Under the pieces are notes generated by a model. That model worked only from the letters and a program-made list of their open reading frames with translations. It was not told where the DNA came from and made no database searches. Below, one piece after another: positions 17,104 to 26,157 of a stretch of DNA of 64,000 nucleotides. Source of the stretch: CBDIHP01 sp965279195 (GTDB lineage: Bacteria > Planctomycetota > Planctomycetia > Isosphaerales > Isosphaeraceae); NCBI GenBank assembly GCA_965279195.1, contig CBDIHP010000043.1, positions 62,001 through 126,000 on the forward strand. Direction: 5' to 3'. Positions within the stretch are counted from its first letter, which is position 1, and each line of letters opens with the position of its first letter. The translations under genes and the position numbers were made by a program.

Positions 17104-18113
17104 TCAGTCCCGATGCGAGATGACGGCCTGCTGGTTGGTGGGGTGGAGAGAAATGAATTCGTTCCGGGCGAAGCCGGCGGAGGCGAAGAGGGATTCGTAT
17201 TCGGCGAAGGTGTAGGCGTCGCCGTGGGGGGTGGTGGCGAGCATGACGAGGGCGAAGGCGGCGGTGGAGGGGGAGTGATGCGGTCGGGGTCGGGGATGAA
17301 TTCCAGGGTCAGGCAGCGGCCGCCGGGGGCGAGGGCGGCGTGGGCTTTGGCGGCGAGGCGCTGGCAGGTGGGCATGTCGAAGTGGTGCAGGAAGTTGGTC
17401 AGGAGGACGACGTCATAGGGGCCGCCCCAGTCGAGGTCGAAGGCGCTGCCGGGGAGGAGTTGATAGCGGTCGGAGATCCCCGCGCGGGCGGCGTTCTCGG
17501 AGGCGACGGCGAGGACGTTGGGCCAGTCGAGGGCGGTGATGCGGGCCTTCGGGTAGCGTTCGGCGACGGCGATGCCGAAGAGGCCGTGGCCGGCGGCGAC
17601 GTCGAGGACGCGGAGGGGTTGATCGGGGTCGGCGCCGACGAAGTCGGCGAGGAGCTGGGCGGGCATCCGCATCATCGGGCCCATGGCGCGGGCGAATTCG
17701 ACCCAGACGGGGTTGTCGTCGGAGACGGTGCCCTCGTCGGAGATGGCCGTTCCGCCCTTCCGGACCGCGTCGGTGAGCCGATGGAAACTCTCGCGGAGGT
17801 CGGGCGCGAGCATGAATCGGGTCACGCCGCCGAGGTAGGCGGGCGAGTTGCGGTCGAGGAAGGCGCGGGAGTCGGGCGTGAGTTCGTAGCGGTCGCCTTG
17901 CTTGACGAGGAAGCCGGCGATGGTCAGGGTGTCGGCCAGGATACGGACGCCCCGGGGGGACGCCTGGCACGCCGAGGCGAGGGCCTCCGCCGTGTCGGAC
18001 CCCGCGCCGATGTGCGTGAACAGGTCCAGCTCGACGGCCGCCCGGAGGGCCTCGGTGCGCTGGTAGGCGCCGATGGTGTCGAAGAACAGGGCGGGGGAGG
18101 GGCCGTGCGACAT
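17104..18113 (-). CDS. SAM-dependent O-methyltransferase (C-terminal frameshift)
   Basis: About 336 residues once corrected. An N-terminal winged-helix dimerisation domain (ALRAAVELDLFTHIGAGSDT) precedes the SAM-binding motif VLDVAAGHGLFGIA and the catalytic-region LTNFLHHFDMP. This is the hydroxyneurosporene/acetylserotonin O-methyltransferase type. After FIPDPDRITP the given frame degenerates into proline/serine. Adding one base at the G5 run 17269-17273 restores AAFALVMLATTPHGDAYTF and ends at 17104 with SLHPTNQQAVISHRD, the normal ending. Substrate is unknown. Confidence 0.85.
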
Positions 18114-18334
18114 GGCGGTCGTCCCTGATGGGATGGTTCGGGATCCTGGCGATCGGAGGGCGATTCTACGACGAGGGCGGCGAGTTTGGCAGGCGGTGGG
18201 GAGGGGTCGTCCGGCGAGCGTGGGTTTCCATCGGCGGCCTGCTCGGCGGGAGTGTGAGATTCTTTGGGGTTCGGCAAACCTATTCTGGAAGGGTCTGGTC
18301 GGGGTGTGGGGCGTCGCGAGGGGGCGAGGGGGCT

Positions 18335-18892
18335 ATGCTCTGCCCGTCGGAGATTGGGGAGATCCTGGAGAAGGTGGATGAGGGCGACCGCGACGCCTTC
18401 CATCGGATCGTGCGCGCGTATAGTTTGCCGCTGCGAAGCTTCCTGGCGAGTCAGTTGCATCACCTGGAGGATGTCGACGACCTGTCGCAGGAGGTCTTCA
18501 TCACGGCGTTCCGCAACCTGGGGACGTTCCGCAGGGGGAGCGACTTCGGGGCCTGGCTGCGGGGGATCGCGCGGAACAAGCTGTCGGACCACTTCCGGGG
18601 CGCGACGAGGCGGTATCGGGCGCTCGAACGGTTCCGCGCCGAGGTGCTCCAGGCGGCCGAGCTCGAACTGGAGCGGGCGGCGGCGGAGCACGACGGCGTG
18701 GCGATCGAGGCCTTGCTGCGCTGCATCGGCCGGCTGCCGGAGAAGCTCCGCCGGGTGGTCCGGGCCGGGCTGGACGGGGGCAAGGCCGCCGCGCTGGCGG
18801 AGGAATTCACCTCGTCGGTGGGCGCGGTCTACACGCTCCATTACCGGGCGAATCAGATGCTCCGCGAGTGCGTCCGGAAGGAGCTCGGCTGA
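18335..18892 (+). CDS. ECF RNA polymerase sigma factor
   Basis: A 185-residue sigma-70 family protein. Region 2 includes LEDVDDLSQEVFITAFRNLGTF and region 4 includes RLPEKLRRVVRAGLDGGKAAALAEEF. I chose the ATG at 18335 (MLCPSEIGEILEKVDEGDRDAFHR) because a G-rich ribosome site precedes it and sigma homology starts there; the upstream open frame is unrelated. Its stop overlaps the start of the next gene (TGATG), so sigma factor and putative anti-sigma/effector are coupled. It resembles the planctomycete-expanded ECF group. Confidence 0.93.
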   Translation: MLCPSEIGEILEKVDEGDRDAFHRIVRAYSLPLRSFLASQLHHLEDVDDLSQEVFITAFRNLGTFRRGSDFGAWLRGIARNKLSDHFRGATRRYRALERFRAEVLQAAELELERAAAEHDGVAIEALLRCIGRLPEKLRRVVRAGLDGGKAAALAEEFTSSVGAVYTLHYRANQMLRECVRKELG

Positions 18893-20553
18893 TGGATTCG
18901 GACCTGCGCGACCTGCTGATGATCTGGACCGGGGCCGAGGTCGAGGAGTCGCGGCGCGAGGAGTTGCTCCGCCGGGTCCGCGACGACGCCGCGTTCCGCC
19001 GGGCGTTCGTCGACGAGATCACGATGCTGGGGAAGCTCAAGGCGGTGCAGTCGTCCGACCCGCGATGGCTCCGGCTCGAAGACGAGCTGGGCTGGGGCGA
19101 GGAGGGGCCTTCGGCCGGGCTCGGGCTGGAGGACGCGGTGGCGCTGCGGCTGGCGGACGAGCCTTTGCCCCGGGGGATGCGCCGGAGGCGCTGGCCCCGG
19201 TCGGCCTCGGCGGCGGCGCTGCTCCTGGCCGTGGGCCTGGGGCTGGTCCTTGGGGCCTGGTGGAGGCGACCGGTGCCGTCGCCGAGGCCGGTCCCGGGTG
19301 CGGGGCAGGCGCTGGCGGTGGTGGTCGAGCTTTCGGGCGCGACCTGGGACGCCCCCACGGGACGGCCGCCGGTCGTCGGTGAGATGCTCGGGCCCGGCCG
19401 GCTGCGGCTGAGGTCGGGCCGGGTCACGCTCTCGATGCTCACGGGCGTGATGGTCGTCGCCGAGGGGCCGGCCGACATCGACCTCGTCTCGGTCGACCAG
19501 ATCTACTGCCGTCAGGGGAAGCTGCGGACCCGCGTCCCGCCGGGGGCGGAGGGGTTCGTGGTGCGGTCCGCCGGGTCGGCGGTCGTCGACCTGGGGACCG
19601 AGTTCGCGATCAACCTGACCCCGGAGGGCCGCGCGAGGGGTCGGGTGTACCGGGGGAAGGTCGAGGCGTCGGTGCTGGGGCCGGGGGGTACGCCCGAGCG
19701 GAGCCAGGTGATGCCCGAGAGCCGCTCGTTCGAGATCGACCCGGGGTCGGGGACGATCGACACGCCCGAAGGGCCGGAGAGCTACGCCGGGCCCCTTGAC
19801 CTCGTCGCGCCCCCGCTGGGCCTGGACCCGTCCTACCGCCGCGAGGTTCTCGAAGCCCGGCCCTGGGGCTACTGGCGGTTCGACTCGCTCGACGGCGGTC
19901 GGGTCCGCAACGAGGTGGAGGGGGGGCCGCCCCTGTTGGCGGTTGGCCCGGTCCGGCTCAGCGGCCCGGCGTCAGGCAACCGCGCGGCGGTGCTCGACGG
20001 CCCGGACCTGATGCAGTACCTGACGCCCGAGGTGCCCTGGTCGCCGCCGCTGCGGTCGGGCTATGCGGTGGAGCTGTGGTTCCTGAGCGAGACGATCGCG
20101 CACGCGGCGCTCGCGAGCCTGGTCATCCCGGCCGACACCAACCGGCACTCGTATCTCCTGGAGCTGACCTCGCGGAATCGCCTGACGCTCCACAAGCCGG
20201 CGTCGATCCGGATGTTGCACCGGTTCCCCCCGGGGGAGAGCGGCGGCGACACGATCTTCTCGGAGCCGTACTACCTCCCGTTCCGCTGGCATCACCTGGT
20301 CGGGCAGGTGCGGGACGGCCGCATGGAGGTGTACTTCGACGGCCGCCCCTCGGCGTCGCTCCAGTTGACGCCCGGGGACGTGCCGGGCGCGGGTCAGCTG
20401 CTGTTCGGGCGGCTGACGACATCGCCGAAGACCGACCCGGGCTGGTGCCGGGCGTTCCGGGGCCGGCTGGACGAGATCGCCGTGTATGGCCACCCGCTGA
20501 CGCCCGAGGTGGTGCTGCGGCACTACCGGCTGGGGCTCCCCGGGGCTCGATGA
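18892..20553 (+). CDS. FecR-like membrane protein with C-terminal LamG domain
   Basis: A 553-residue protein. Residues 1-95 are cytosolic and may bind the sigma factor. One transmembrane helix spans about 104-123, and a FecR-like periplasmic domain lies at about 145-270 (GKLRTRVPPGAEGFVVRSAG, VVDLGTEFAI). A LamG/concanavalin-like domain follows from about 315 (WGYWRFDSLDGG, YFDGRPSASLQL, FRGRLDEIAVYG). FecR proteins relay outer signals to ECF sigma factors; the LamG domain suggests a glycan or protein ligand. Translational coupling with the sigma gene supports a pair. Confidence 0.88.
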   Translation: MDSDLRDLLMIWTGAEVEESRREELLRRVRDDAAFRRAFVDEITMLGKLKAVQSSDPRWLRLEDELGWGEEGPSAGLGLEDAVALRLADEPLPRGMRRRRWPRSASAAALLLAVGLGLVLGAWWRRPVPSPRPVPGAGQALAVVVELSGATWDAPTGRPPVVGEMLGPGRLRLRSGRVTLSMLTGVMVVAEGPADIDLVSVDQIYCRQGKLRTRVPPGAEGFVVRSAGSAVVDLGTEFAINLTPEGRARGRVYRGKVEASVLGPGGTPERSQVMPESRSFEIDPGSGTIDTPEGPESYAGPLDLVAPPLGLDPSYRREVLEARPWGYWRFDSLDGGRVRNEVEGGPPLLAVGPVRLSGPASGNRAAVLDGPDLMQYLTPEVPWSPPLRSGYAVELWFLSETIAHAALASLVIPADTNRHSYLLELTSRNRLTLHKPASIRMLHRFPPGESGGDTIFSEPYYLPFRWHHLVGQVRDGRMEVYFDGRPSASLQLTPGDVPGAGQLLFGRLTTSPKTDPGWCRAFRGRLDEIAVYGHPLTPEVVLRHYRLGLPGAR

Positions 20554-20768
20554 AGCGATACGGATTCCATATCCGCAAGGGATTCGGTCACAAGGTGTTC
20601 CGTCCGACAGCGACGGACTGCGCGAGAAAATTTTGCGGGGAGTTGTGAGATGCCGGGGTTGGGCGGCGAATATGGTCTTCATCTTTCTTCATCAACCCGG
20701 TTCGCCTTTCGACGAGGGTCGCGCCCGCGCCCGCCGTCGATGGACCTCATTCTCCCCGGAGGACGTCC

Positions 20769-21872
20769 ATGCCCGCATCCCGTCGACGACGCGGCTTCAC
20801 GCTCATCGAGCTGCTCGTGGTCATCGCCATCATCGCGGTCCTGATCGCGCTCCTGCTGCCGGCGGTGCAGTCGGCCCGCGAGGCGGCACGCCGCGTCCAG
20901 TGCACGAACAACCTGAAGCAGCTCGGCCTGGCCGTTCACAACTACATCTCGGCGAATAACTGCTTCCCCAACCTGATGACGAACCTCCCCTCGGCGCTGG
21001 CGGCGCCGAGCCTGGGGATCCAGCGGCCCTTGAGCTGCTTCGTCGCGCTCCTGCCGGGGTTGGAGCAGCAGCCGATGTACAACGCCGTGAACTACACCTT
21101 CGGCGCGACCGAGGCGCCGAACTACGTCACCGTGACGTTCAACCGGGTCTCCGCCCTCATCTGCCCGTCGGAGAGCATCTCGACCGGCCCGCTGATCAAC
21201 TCGTGGACGAACTACGCGGGGAACATCGGCGGCCCGTCGACCTTCATGCAGTACGGCGGCCCGATCGTGGTGATGGCCGACGACGCCTACGGCGCGCCTG
21301 GCGGCCGGAACGTCAACTCGGGGACCATCGGGGTGCAGTCGGTGACCGACGGGATGTCGAACACCGCGATGTTCAGCGAGAAGCTCGCCGGGCTCGGGAA
21401 CACCTCTCAGCAGATCACCTCGGGCTCGGGCCCGGACGCCAAGCGGGTGGTGTTCCAGGTGACCGCGCCGATCACCTCGAACAACGCCAACGCCGCGCAG
21501 GTGCAGGCGGTCTACGCGGCCTGCAAGGCGGTCCCGAGCACCAGCCTGCCGCCGCCGTCGAACAACGTCTGGAACGGGATGATCTGGAGCGGGTCGCGCT
21601 GGAACACCCTACGGCAGGTCGCCTACATGCACGGCATGCCCCCCAACAGCCTGAGCTGCCAGCCGGTCGGCACGACCGACGGCATCGTCAATCCGTACTA
21701 TGTGGGGGTGTTCAACACCTGGATCACGGCGTCGAGCAACCACCCCGGAGGCGTGAACACCGCCCTGTGCGACGGCTCGGTCAAGTTCATGAAGGACGGC
21801 ATCGACCGGGCCACCTGGTGGGCGCTGGGCTCGCGGAACCTGGGCGAGGTGATCAGCGCCGACGCGTACTGA
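20769..21872 (+). CDS. DUF1559 prepilin-like protein
   Basis: A 367-residue planctomycete family protein. It begins with a basic stretch and GFTLIELLVVIAIIAVLIAL, a type IV prepilin/pseudopilin cleavage site and helix, followed by PAVQSAREAARRVQC. It ends with the H-X9-DG motif region (NHPGGVNTALCDGSVKFMKDGI). It is likely surface-exposed and assembled or anchored by pseudopilin machinery. It is followed by a small lipoprotein, a common pairing. Confidence 0.95.
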   Translation: MPASRRRRGFTLIELLVVIAIIAVLIALLLPAVQSAREAARRVQCTNNLKQLGLAVHNYISANNCFPNLMTNLPSALAAPSLGIQRPLSCFVALLPGLEQQPMYNAVNYTFGATEAPNYVTVTFNRVSALICPSESISTGPLINSWTNYAGNIGGPSTFMQYGGPIVVMADDAYGAPGGRNVNSGTIGVQSVTDGMSNTAMFSEKLAGLGNTSQQITSGSGPDAKRVVFQVTAPITSNNANAAQVQAVYAACKAVPSTSLPPPSNNVWNGMIWSGSRWNTLRQVAYMHGMPPNSLSCQPVGTTDGIVNPYYVGVFNTWITASSNHPGGVNTALCDGSVKFMKDGIDRATWWALGSRNLGEVISADAY

Positions 21873-21925
21873 TCCCGCCCGTCAACGCCCCGGACCCCGA
21901 ACGTTCCCCTTCCCGCAGGACCCCC

Positions 21926-22126
21926 ATGAGACCGACCCGACTCGCCCGTGCCATCGCCGCGACGGCCTCGCTCGCCCTCGCCCTCGCCGCCGGCTGCGGC
22001 TCCTCGCCCGACGCGGCCACGGAAGAGCAGAAGAAGGACCCCGCCTGGATCCAGGCCAAGCTCCGCGAGATGGACAAGGGCCTCACCCCCGACAAGCCCA
22101 TCAAGACGCCCGCGCCGGAGAAGTGA
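21926..22126 (+). CDS. Small lipoprotein
   Basis: A 66-residue protein with a signal peptide ending in the lipobox LAAGC (cleavage before Cys) and a charged tail (EEQKKDPAWIQAKLREMDKG). CAGGA precedes the ATG. It lies 53 bases after the DUF1559 gene and probably shares its transcript. Function is unknown. Confidence 0.75.
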   Translation: MRPTRLARAIAATASLALALAAGCGSSPDAATEEQKKDPAWIQAKLREMDKGLTPDKPIKTPAPEK

Positions 22127-22205
22127 TCCCGATGGTGCCAGTTCCCCCCACTGGCCCCGTCAGCCGGCCAACCCTCCCGGATGGCGACCGGTCCGGGTAG
22201 GCCGG

Positions 22206-22508
22206 TCAGTCCTTCAGCAGCGCTCGCACCTCGACCGTCCCGCCGGCCTCGTAGACGGGATTCTCGTCGAGCAGGGCTCGCGCGGTGGCCAGGTCGTCGC
22301 AATGAATACGCAGGAAACCGTTGATGGGCGTCCTCGCCGCCGCATCGTCGCGGCCTTTTCGGCAGGCGATGCCGGGGCCAACGGAACTGCCCCCGTCGAA
22401 GCATCCGGACTCCCGCAGGCGTCGGAGGTAGGCCGCCCAGGCCTCGCCGCTGTCGGCGAGGGCAGGGTCGGTTGCATCGTCGTGCATGAAAAGAATGAAT
22501 TCGTCCAA
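22206..22508 (-). CDS. YCII-related (DGPF-type) protein
   Basis: A 100-residue ferredoxin-like-fold protein. MDEFILFMHDD at the start and EAWAAYLRRLRESGCFDGGSSVGPG match the YCII/PhnB-like family, often linked to ECF sigma factors. No enzyme activity can be assigned. It converges on the lipoprotein gene. Confidence 0.82.
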   Translation of the reverse strand: MDEFILFMHDDATDPALADSGEAWAAYLRRLRESGCFDGGSSVGPGIACRKGRDDAAARTPINGFLRIHCDDLATARALLDENPVYEAGGTVEVRALLKD

Positions 22509-22706
22509 GGGAGCCTCGTGTCACGTGGGTGGGTGGGTAAGGTCTGGTCGGCCAGCAGGGCGAGGGAGGTGTCGCGAGGACCGAGCGAGAGGTGAAGGAT
22601 GCCCGACGTCCTCGGCGACTTTCTGATACCAGAGGTTGGTGCGGTTACAAGATATCTGGTTTCCACTTCCGAGTCGAAGCGGGACGATATCTCTTGCTGT
22701 CTCGGA

Positions 22707-23099
22707 TCAAGAATTTTCGGACAGATTCACCAGTTCGTATCGGCGGTCGAAGCGGAAGCCCCGCGACTCCCTGGTCTCGATGACGATGACGCCTCGACTC
22801 ATCGAAACCGCGAGGATCGACTCGGAATCCGGGTCGTACTCGGGAGGATCCGCGAAGGACAGACCGGCATCGCGGAGTCGTCTTGCCCCGGTCCCGACCT
22901 CGCAAAACTCGCGGAAGATCGCTTCAAGCGACCCGCGTTGATTCGCACGATTCAATGCGAGTGCATCTTGATCGATCCCGTCGCTACCCCAGTCGATCGA
23001 CCGGTGATGGCGTAGCATGTCGTGGCCCCACGCATTCATCGCGGCGAAGAAACGCACCAGGGTTTCCGCGGCCGAGGGATCGATCTCATCGGTTCCCAT
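22707..23099 (-). CDS. Hypothetical 130-residue protein
   Basis: A coherent acidic protein (MGTDEIDPSAAETLVRFFAA, SILAVSMSRGVIVIETRESR) with GGAG upstream of the ATG. An early helix followed by strands could be an NTF2-like fold, but I recognise no family. G+C is lower than its neighbours, which may hint at acquisition. Confidence 0.55.
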   Translation of the reverse strand: MGTDEIDPSAAETLVRFFAAMNAWGHDMLRHHRSIDWGSDGIDQDALALNRANQRGSLEAIFREFCEVGTGARRLRDAGLSFADPPEYDPDSESILAVSMSRGVIVIETRESRGFRFDRRYELVNLSENS

Positions 23100-23352
23100 G
23101 CTTTCACTCCACGCTTCCGGTCAACCGGGGCACGAATCCGGAGTCGGCTTGGGGGGCAGCGGTTCGTCGGGCTTCGGAGAGCAGCGGGGGTTCGGACCCA
23201 ATCCATGCAGAGCATCGGAAAGAAGTCCATCTTGCCGGATGATCGGAAATCGAGCAAAGTCCTCGACACCTGAACCTCCCTGCCTCGTGCGAGGGGGGCG
23301 ACCAAACCAATCGGGCGGCAATCCCGCGCAGGCCTTGAAAACGGAGTCCCCC

Positions 23353-23736
23353 ATGGCCAGGGTGGTGCATTTCGAGATCCACGCGACGGACCCCGAGGCG
23401 TCGCGGGCGTTTTACGGCAGCCTGTTCGGCTGGACCTTCCGTCAGTTCGGCACCATGCCCTACTGGACGATCGCCACGGGCGATGGGCCGGGGATCGACG
23501 GCGGGCTGCTGCAAAGGCAGGGCTCGGGTCCGACATCCGGGCAGGCGGTGAACGCGTTCGTCTGCACGGTCCAGGTCGACAACCTGGAAGACACCCTCGC
23601 CCGGTCCCAGGAGTTGGGGGCGACCATCGCCCTGCCGACCATGCCCATCCCCGGCGTCGGCTGGCTGGCCTATATCAAGGATCCCGATGCCAACATCCTG
23701 GGGCTCATGCAGCCGGATGCGAGTGCGTCGATGTGA
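23353..23736 (+). CDS. VOC-family (glyoxalase/bleomycin-resistance fold) protein
   Basis: A 127-residue protein with MARVVHFEIHATDPEASRAFYGSLFGW, the classic beta-alpha-beta start, and AYIKDPDANILGLMQ at the end. The VOC fold typically binds a metal via His/Glu; His6 and the end region fit. Substrate is unknown. Confidence 0.9.
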   Translation: MARVVHFEIHATDPEASRAFYGSLFGWTFRQFGTMPYWTIATGDGPGIDGGLLQRQGSGPTSGQAVNAFVCTVQVDNLEDTLARSQELGATIALPTMPIPGVGWLAYIKDPDANILGLMQPDASASM

Positions 23737-23748
23737 GGCGGTGAGTGA

Positions 23749-24569
23749 TTATCTCGTACGTCGGCGCTTTGGCCTCGCGGCTTCAGCGTCGGAGACCGTT
23801 TCCAGTTCAATCTCGGTGACCGGGCCGGTGCGGATGGATTCGAGGAAACAGCGGTTCATCGACGAGAATTCGGCTCGCGGATCCGCACGGATCGCGAGCC
23901 GTTGTTTGAGATGAGACGGCGGTTCCTCGATCCGCGCGGAACGCAGTTCCTTGATGAGTTCGTGGATCACCTGGAGCGTGGAGAGGTGATCCCGCCGTTT
24001 TCGACCAGTTTGGGCCGGTTCAGCCCCAGGGCTTCGATGGTGAGTTTGGCGTCGGGATCGTCATCAATGGGGTAGGCGATCTCGCCTCGGAAGCCGATCT
24101 TCGAGGTGGGATCGACCTGGGATGGGTCGAGGAATCGAGGCCGTTCTTTCTTGATGAAATGGCTCGGGGATGTCGCCCGCTGGGAGTCGTCCTGGAGGGG
24201 GAAGAGGTTGCGTTTGTGACGCGAGTTGCAGAGTTCGCAGCAGAAGAAGAGGTTCGACCAGGTGTAGGCGAGCCAGAAGTAGCCGGGGCGATTGAGGGGA
24301 TCGCCGTCGGCCTGGACGTAGCCGCCCTTGGGTCGGAAGTGCTCGACGTGGCCAAAGGAGATGTGGGTGATCTTAGCCTCACAGAAGCAGCACTTGTCGT
24401 GCTGGGCCTTGATCAGGGCGTCCTTGACCTCCTGGCAGCCGTAGATGTCGCGGTCGAACTCAAACTCGTGATCGCCTTTTGTGTACTTCTTGATCAATTC
24501 TTCGGTGGCCGGTTTGCCCTTTTCTCGCAGGATCTTCGGGGCCACCCTCGGTTTCGAGACGCGGATCAT
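23749..24569 (-). CDS. ptuB: Septu-like HNH nuclease PtuB (frameshift near the C-terminus)
   Basis: The protein begins MIRVSKPRVAPK and carries an HNH fold with a zinc ribbon: CCFCE (Cys60, Cys61, Cys63), VEHFRPKG (His77 region) and CCELCNSRHKRNLFP. This matches the HNH proteins paired with ATPases in Septu and retron defence. Its ATG overlaps the ptuA stop (ATGA). As given, the frame ends at 23967 after ENGGITSPRSR. Gaining one base at the T4 run 23998-24001 restores RRDHLSTLQVIHELIKELRS and runs to 23749, giving about 273 residues. Confidence 0.8.
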
Positions 24570-25936
24570 GGCTTCTTGGTCTTCCGCGGGGTCGCCTTGC
24601 CGTTCGCCCGTTTCGGCTTCGAGGGTTTGGCCTTCTGCGGCCTGGTCTCGTCGATGAACTGCTTGACCTCGGAGCGGAGGACCTTCACGGACTCGCCGGT
24701 GACGATCGTCCCGAGCTGCTGTTCGATCTCGCTCAGTTCCTTGAGATCGGACTCGCTGAGATGGCCCTGGCTGAGGATCTGTGTGCGGCGTTCCAGGAGC
24801 CTGTCTTGCCACGGAGGCCGGGCGCTGGGGAGGTCGAAGAGGTCGCTGGTGTAGATCTGGTCGATCCGCCAGTTGCGGATGTGGTCGAGGTCGTTGATCA
24901 CTTCGACATGGTCACCCACCCGCTTGAGGAGGACGATGTTGGCATCCTGCCCGGCGGCGGCCTGGACGATGAGCGGGTTGTGGGCGGTGACGATGAACTG
25001 GGTGTTGGGGAAGATGTTGGTCAGGACATCGATGAGCTGACGCTGCCACCGTGGGTGCAGGTGGAGTTCGATCTCATCGACCAGTACGATTGCGGGTTCT
25101 TCCAGTGGATTCTCAATGTTCGAATAATGCTCGGCCATACGACTTGCTAGGTCGATCACCCATGCCGTGACGGTCTGGTATCCGTGGCTCAATTGGTGAT
25201 ATGAAACCCAGCCGTAGGGCGTTTGAAATTCGACCCTCGGTTGAGGATACACTCCTGGGTCGATCACGACTCTGACATCCGAGACATCCGGCAGGATCTG
25301 ACCCAACAGGTCTTTTACCTGGTTAAGTCGATGATTCTGGAGGATTGTTGATGCGTCTTGCTTGCTTGCCGAATGATCGAGTCGAATGATCCAATCTTCT
25401 GGGTCACGGAGGCTCGCTGTCGAGTCAAACGCGGATGCGACGAGTAGAGAATTGTTTTGCGCAACTCGATCCCCTCCTCGGCCCGAACCATAGCAGTAAA
25501 GAGGACAAGGCGAGGGATGCACTGACGCTGAATTTATGATTTTATGTGTAATTTCGACTATTGACTTGCTTTGCTCTTGCGAAGAAAAATGGACGTTTAG
25601 ACTATATTCGATTGGTTGGGTGGAGTTGGCGTGCCCTATCAGGGCTTTACTCAACAAGAAGACAGATGAAATCAGTTTTGTCCGTGTCGCCTCATTCGAC
25701 GCAGCTCTTGCGGCAACCTCGGCGGTTTCAAGGCTTTTGAGAATTGTTGTCTTGCCCGTCCCGTTCTCGCCGAGCACGATCGTCCAGTTAGCCAAACGAC
25801 TGTCGGAGGTCTCCAGAGAGACTCGTTGGGATGGTCCTTGAAAACAGCGGACCCCACTTAGCTCGACGGCGCTGAAGAATGAAGTCCCTGGGTTCCTTTC
25901 CCGTAGGTCAGCCGATGTGCTTCGATCGGAGTGCAT
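24566..25936 (-). CDS. ptuA: Septu-like AAA/ABC-type ATPase PtuA
   Basis: A 456-residue SMC/OLD-like ATPase. Walker A is GENGTGKT (56-63), the signature-like LSHGYQ is at 249-254, Walker B is AIVLVDEIE (282-290) and the switch His is in VTAHNP (316-321). A lysine-rich tail ends the protein. In Septu the ATPase senses phage infection and controls the HNH nuclease encoded next to it. Lower G+C in the N-terminal half (about 25150-25750) than in flanking genes suggests horizontal transfer. GGAG precedes the ATG. A reverse transcriptase, as in retron-Septu, is not present in the window. Confidence 0.82.
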   Translation of the reverse strand: MHSDRSTSADLRERNPGTSFFSAVELSGVRCFQGPSQRVSLETSDSRLANWTIVLGENGTGKTTILKSLETAEVAARAASNEATRTKLISSVFLLSKALIGHANSTQPIEYSLNVHFSSQEQSKSIVEITHKIINSASVHPSPCPLYCYGSGRGGDRVAQNNSLLVASAFDSTASLRDPEDWIIRLDHSASKQDASTILQNHRLNQVKDLLGQILPDVSDVRVVIDPGVYPQPRVEFQTPYGWVSYHQLSHGYQTVTAWVIDLASRMAEHYSNIENPLEEPAIVLVDEIELHLHPRWQRQLIDVLTNIFPNTQFIVTAHNPLIVQAAAGQDANIVLLKRVGDHVEVINDLDHIRNWRIDQIYTSDLFDLPSARPPWQDRLLERRTQILSQGHLSESDLKELSEIEQQLGTIVTGESVKVLRSEVKQFIDETRPQKAKPSKPKRANGKATPRKTKKP

Positions 25937-26094
25937 CGGATGGCTCCAGGTACAAGCAGTAACTTGATGCAGGCTATTGTACCGGCTCGGTTCCGGAAGA
26001 GAAGCAACACAGGGTGACGATGTTCTGAGCCGGATTTCGTCAAGAGGTAGTGTCGCCTTGCAACTCGATTGGTCCGCAGATAGCGGACCCTACG

Positions 26095-26127
26095 AAGACG
26101 CCCCCGGGGGTGAGCCGGGGGCGTCTT
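26095..26127 (-). terminator. Strong stem-loop after the YTV-protein gene
   Basis: A perfect 13-base stem (AAGACGCCCCCGG and its complement) around a seven-base loop, 30 bases beyond the stop at 26158. There is no long T run, but it ends in CTT on both strands. It probably ends the YTV transcript and shields the divergent ptuA promoter region. Confidence 0.7.
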
Positions 26128-26157
26128 GTGGTCGCGCTGCTTCAGTCACTCACCATC

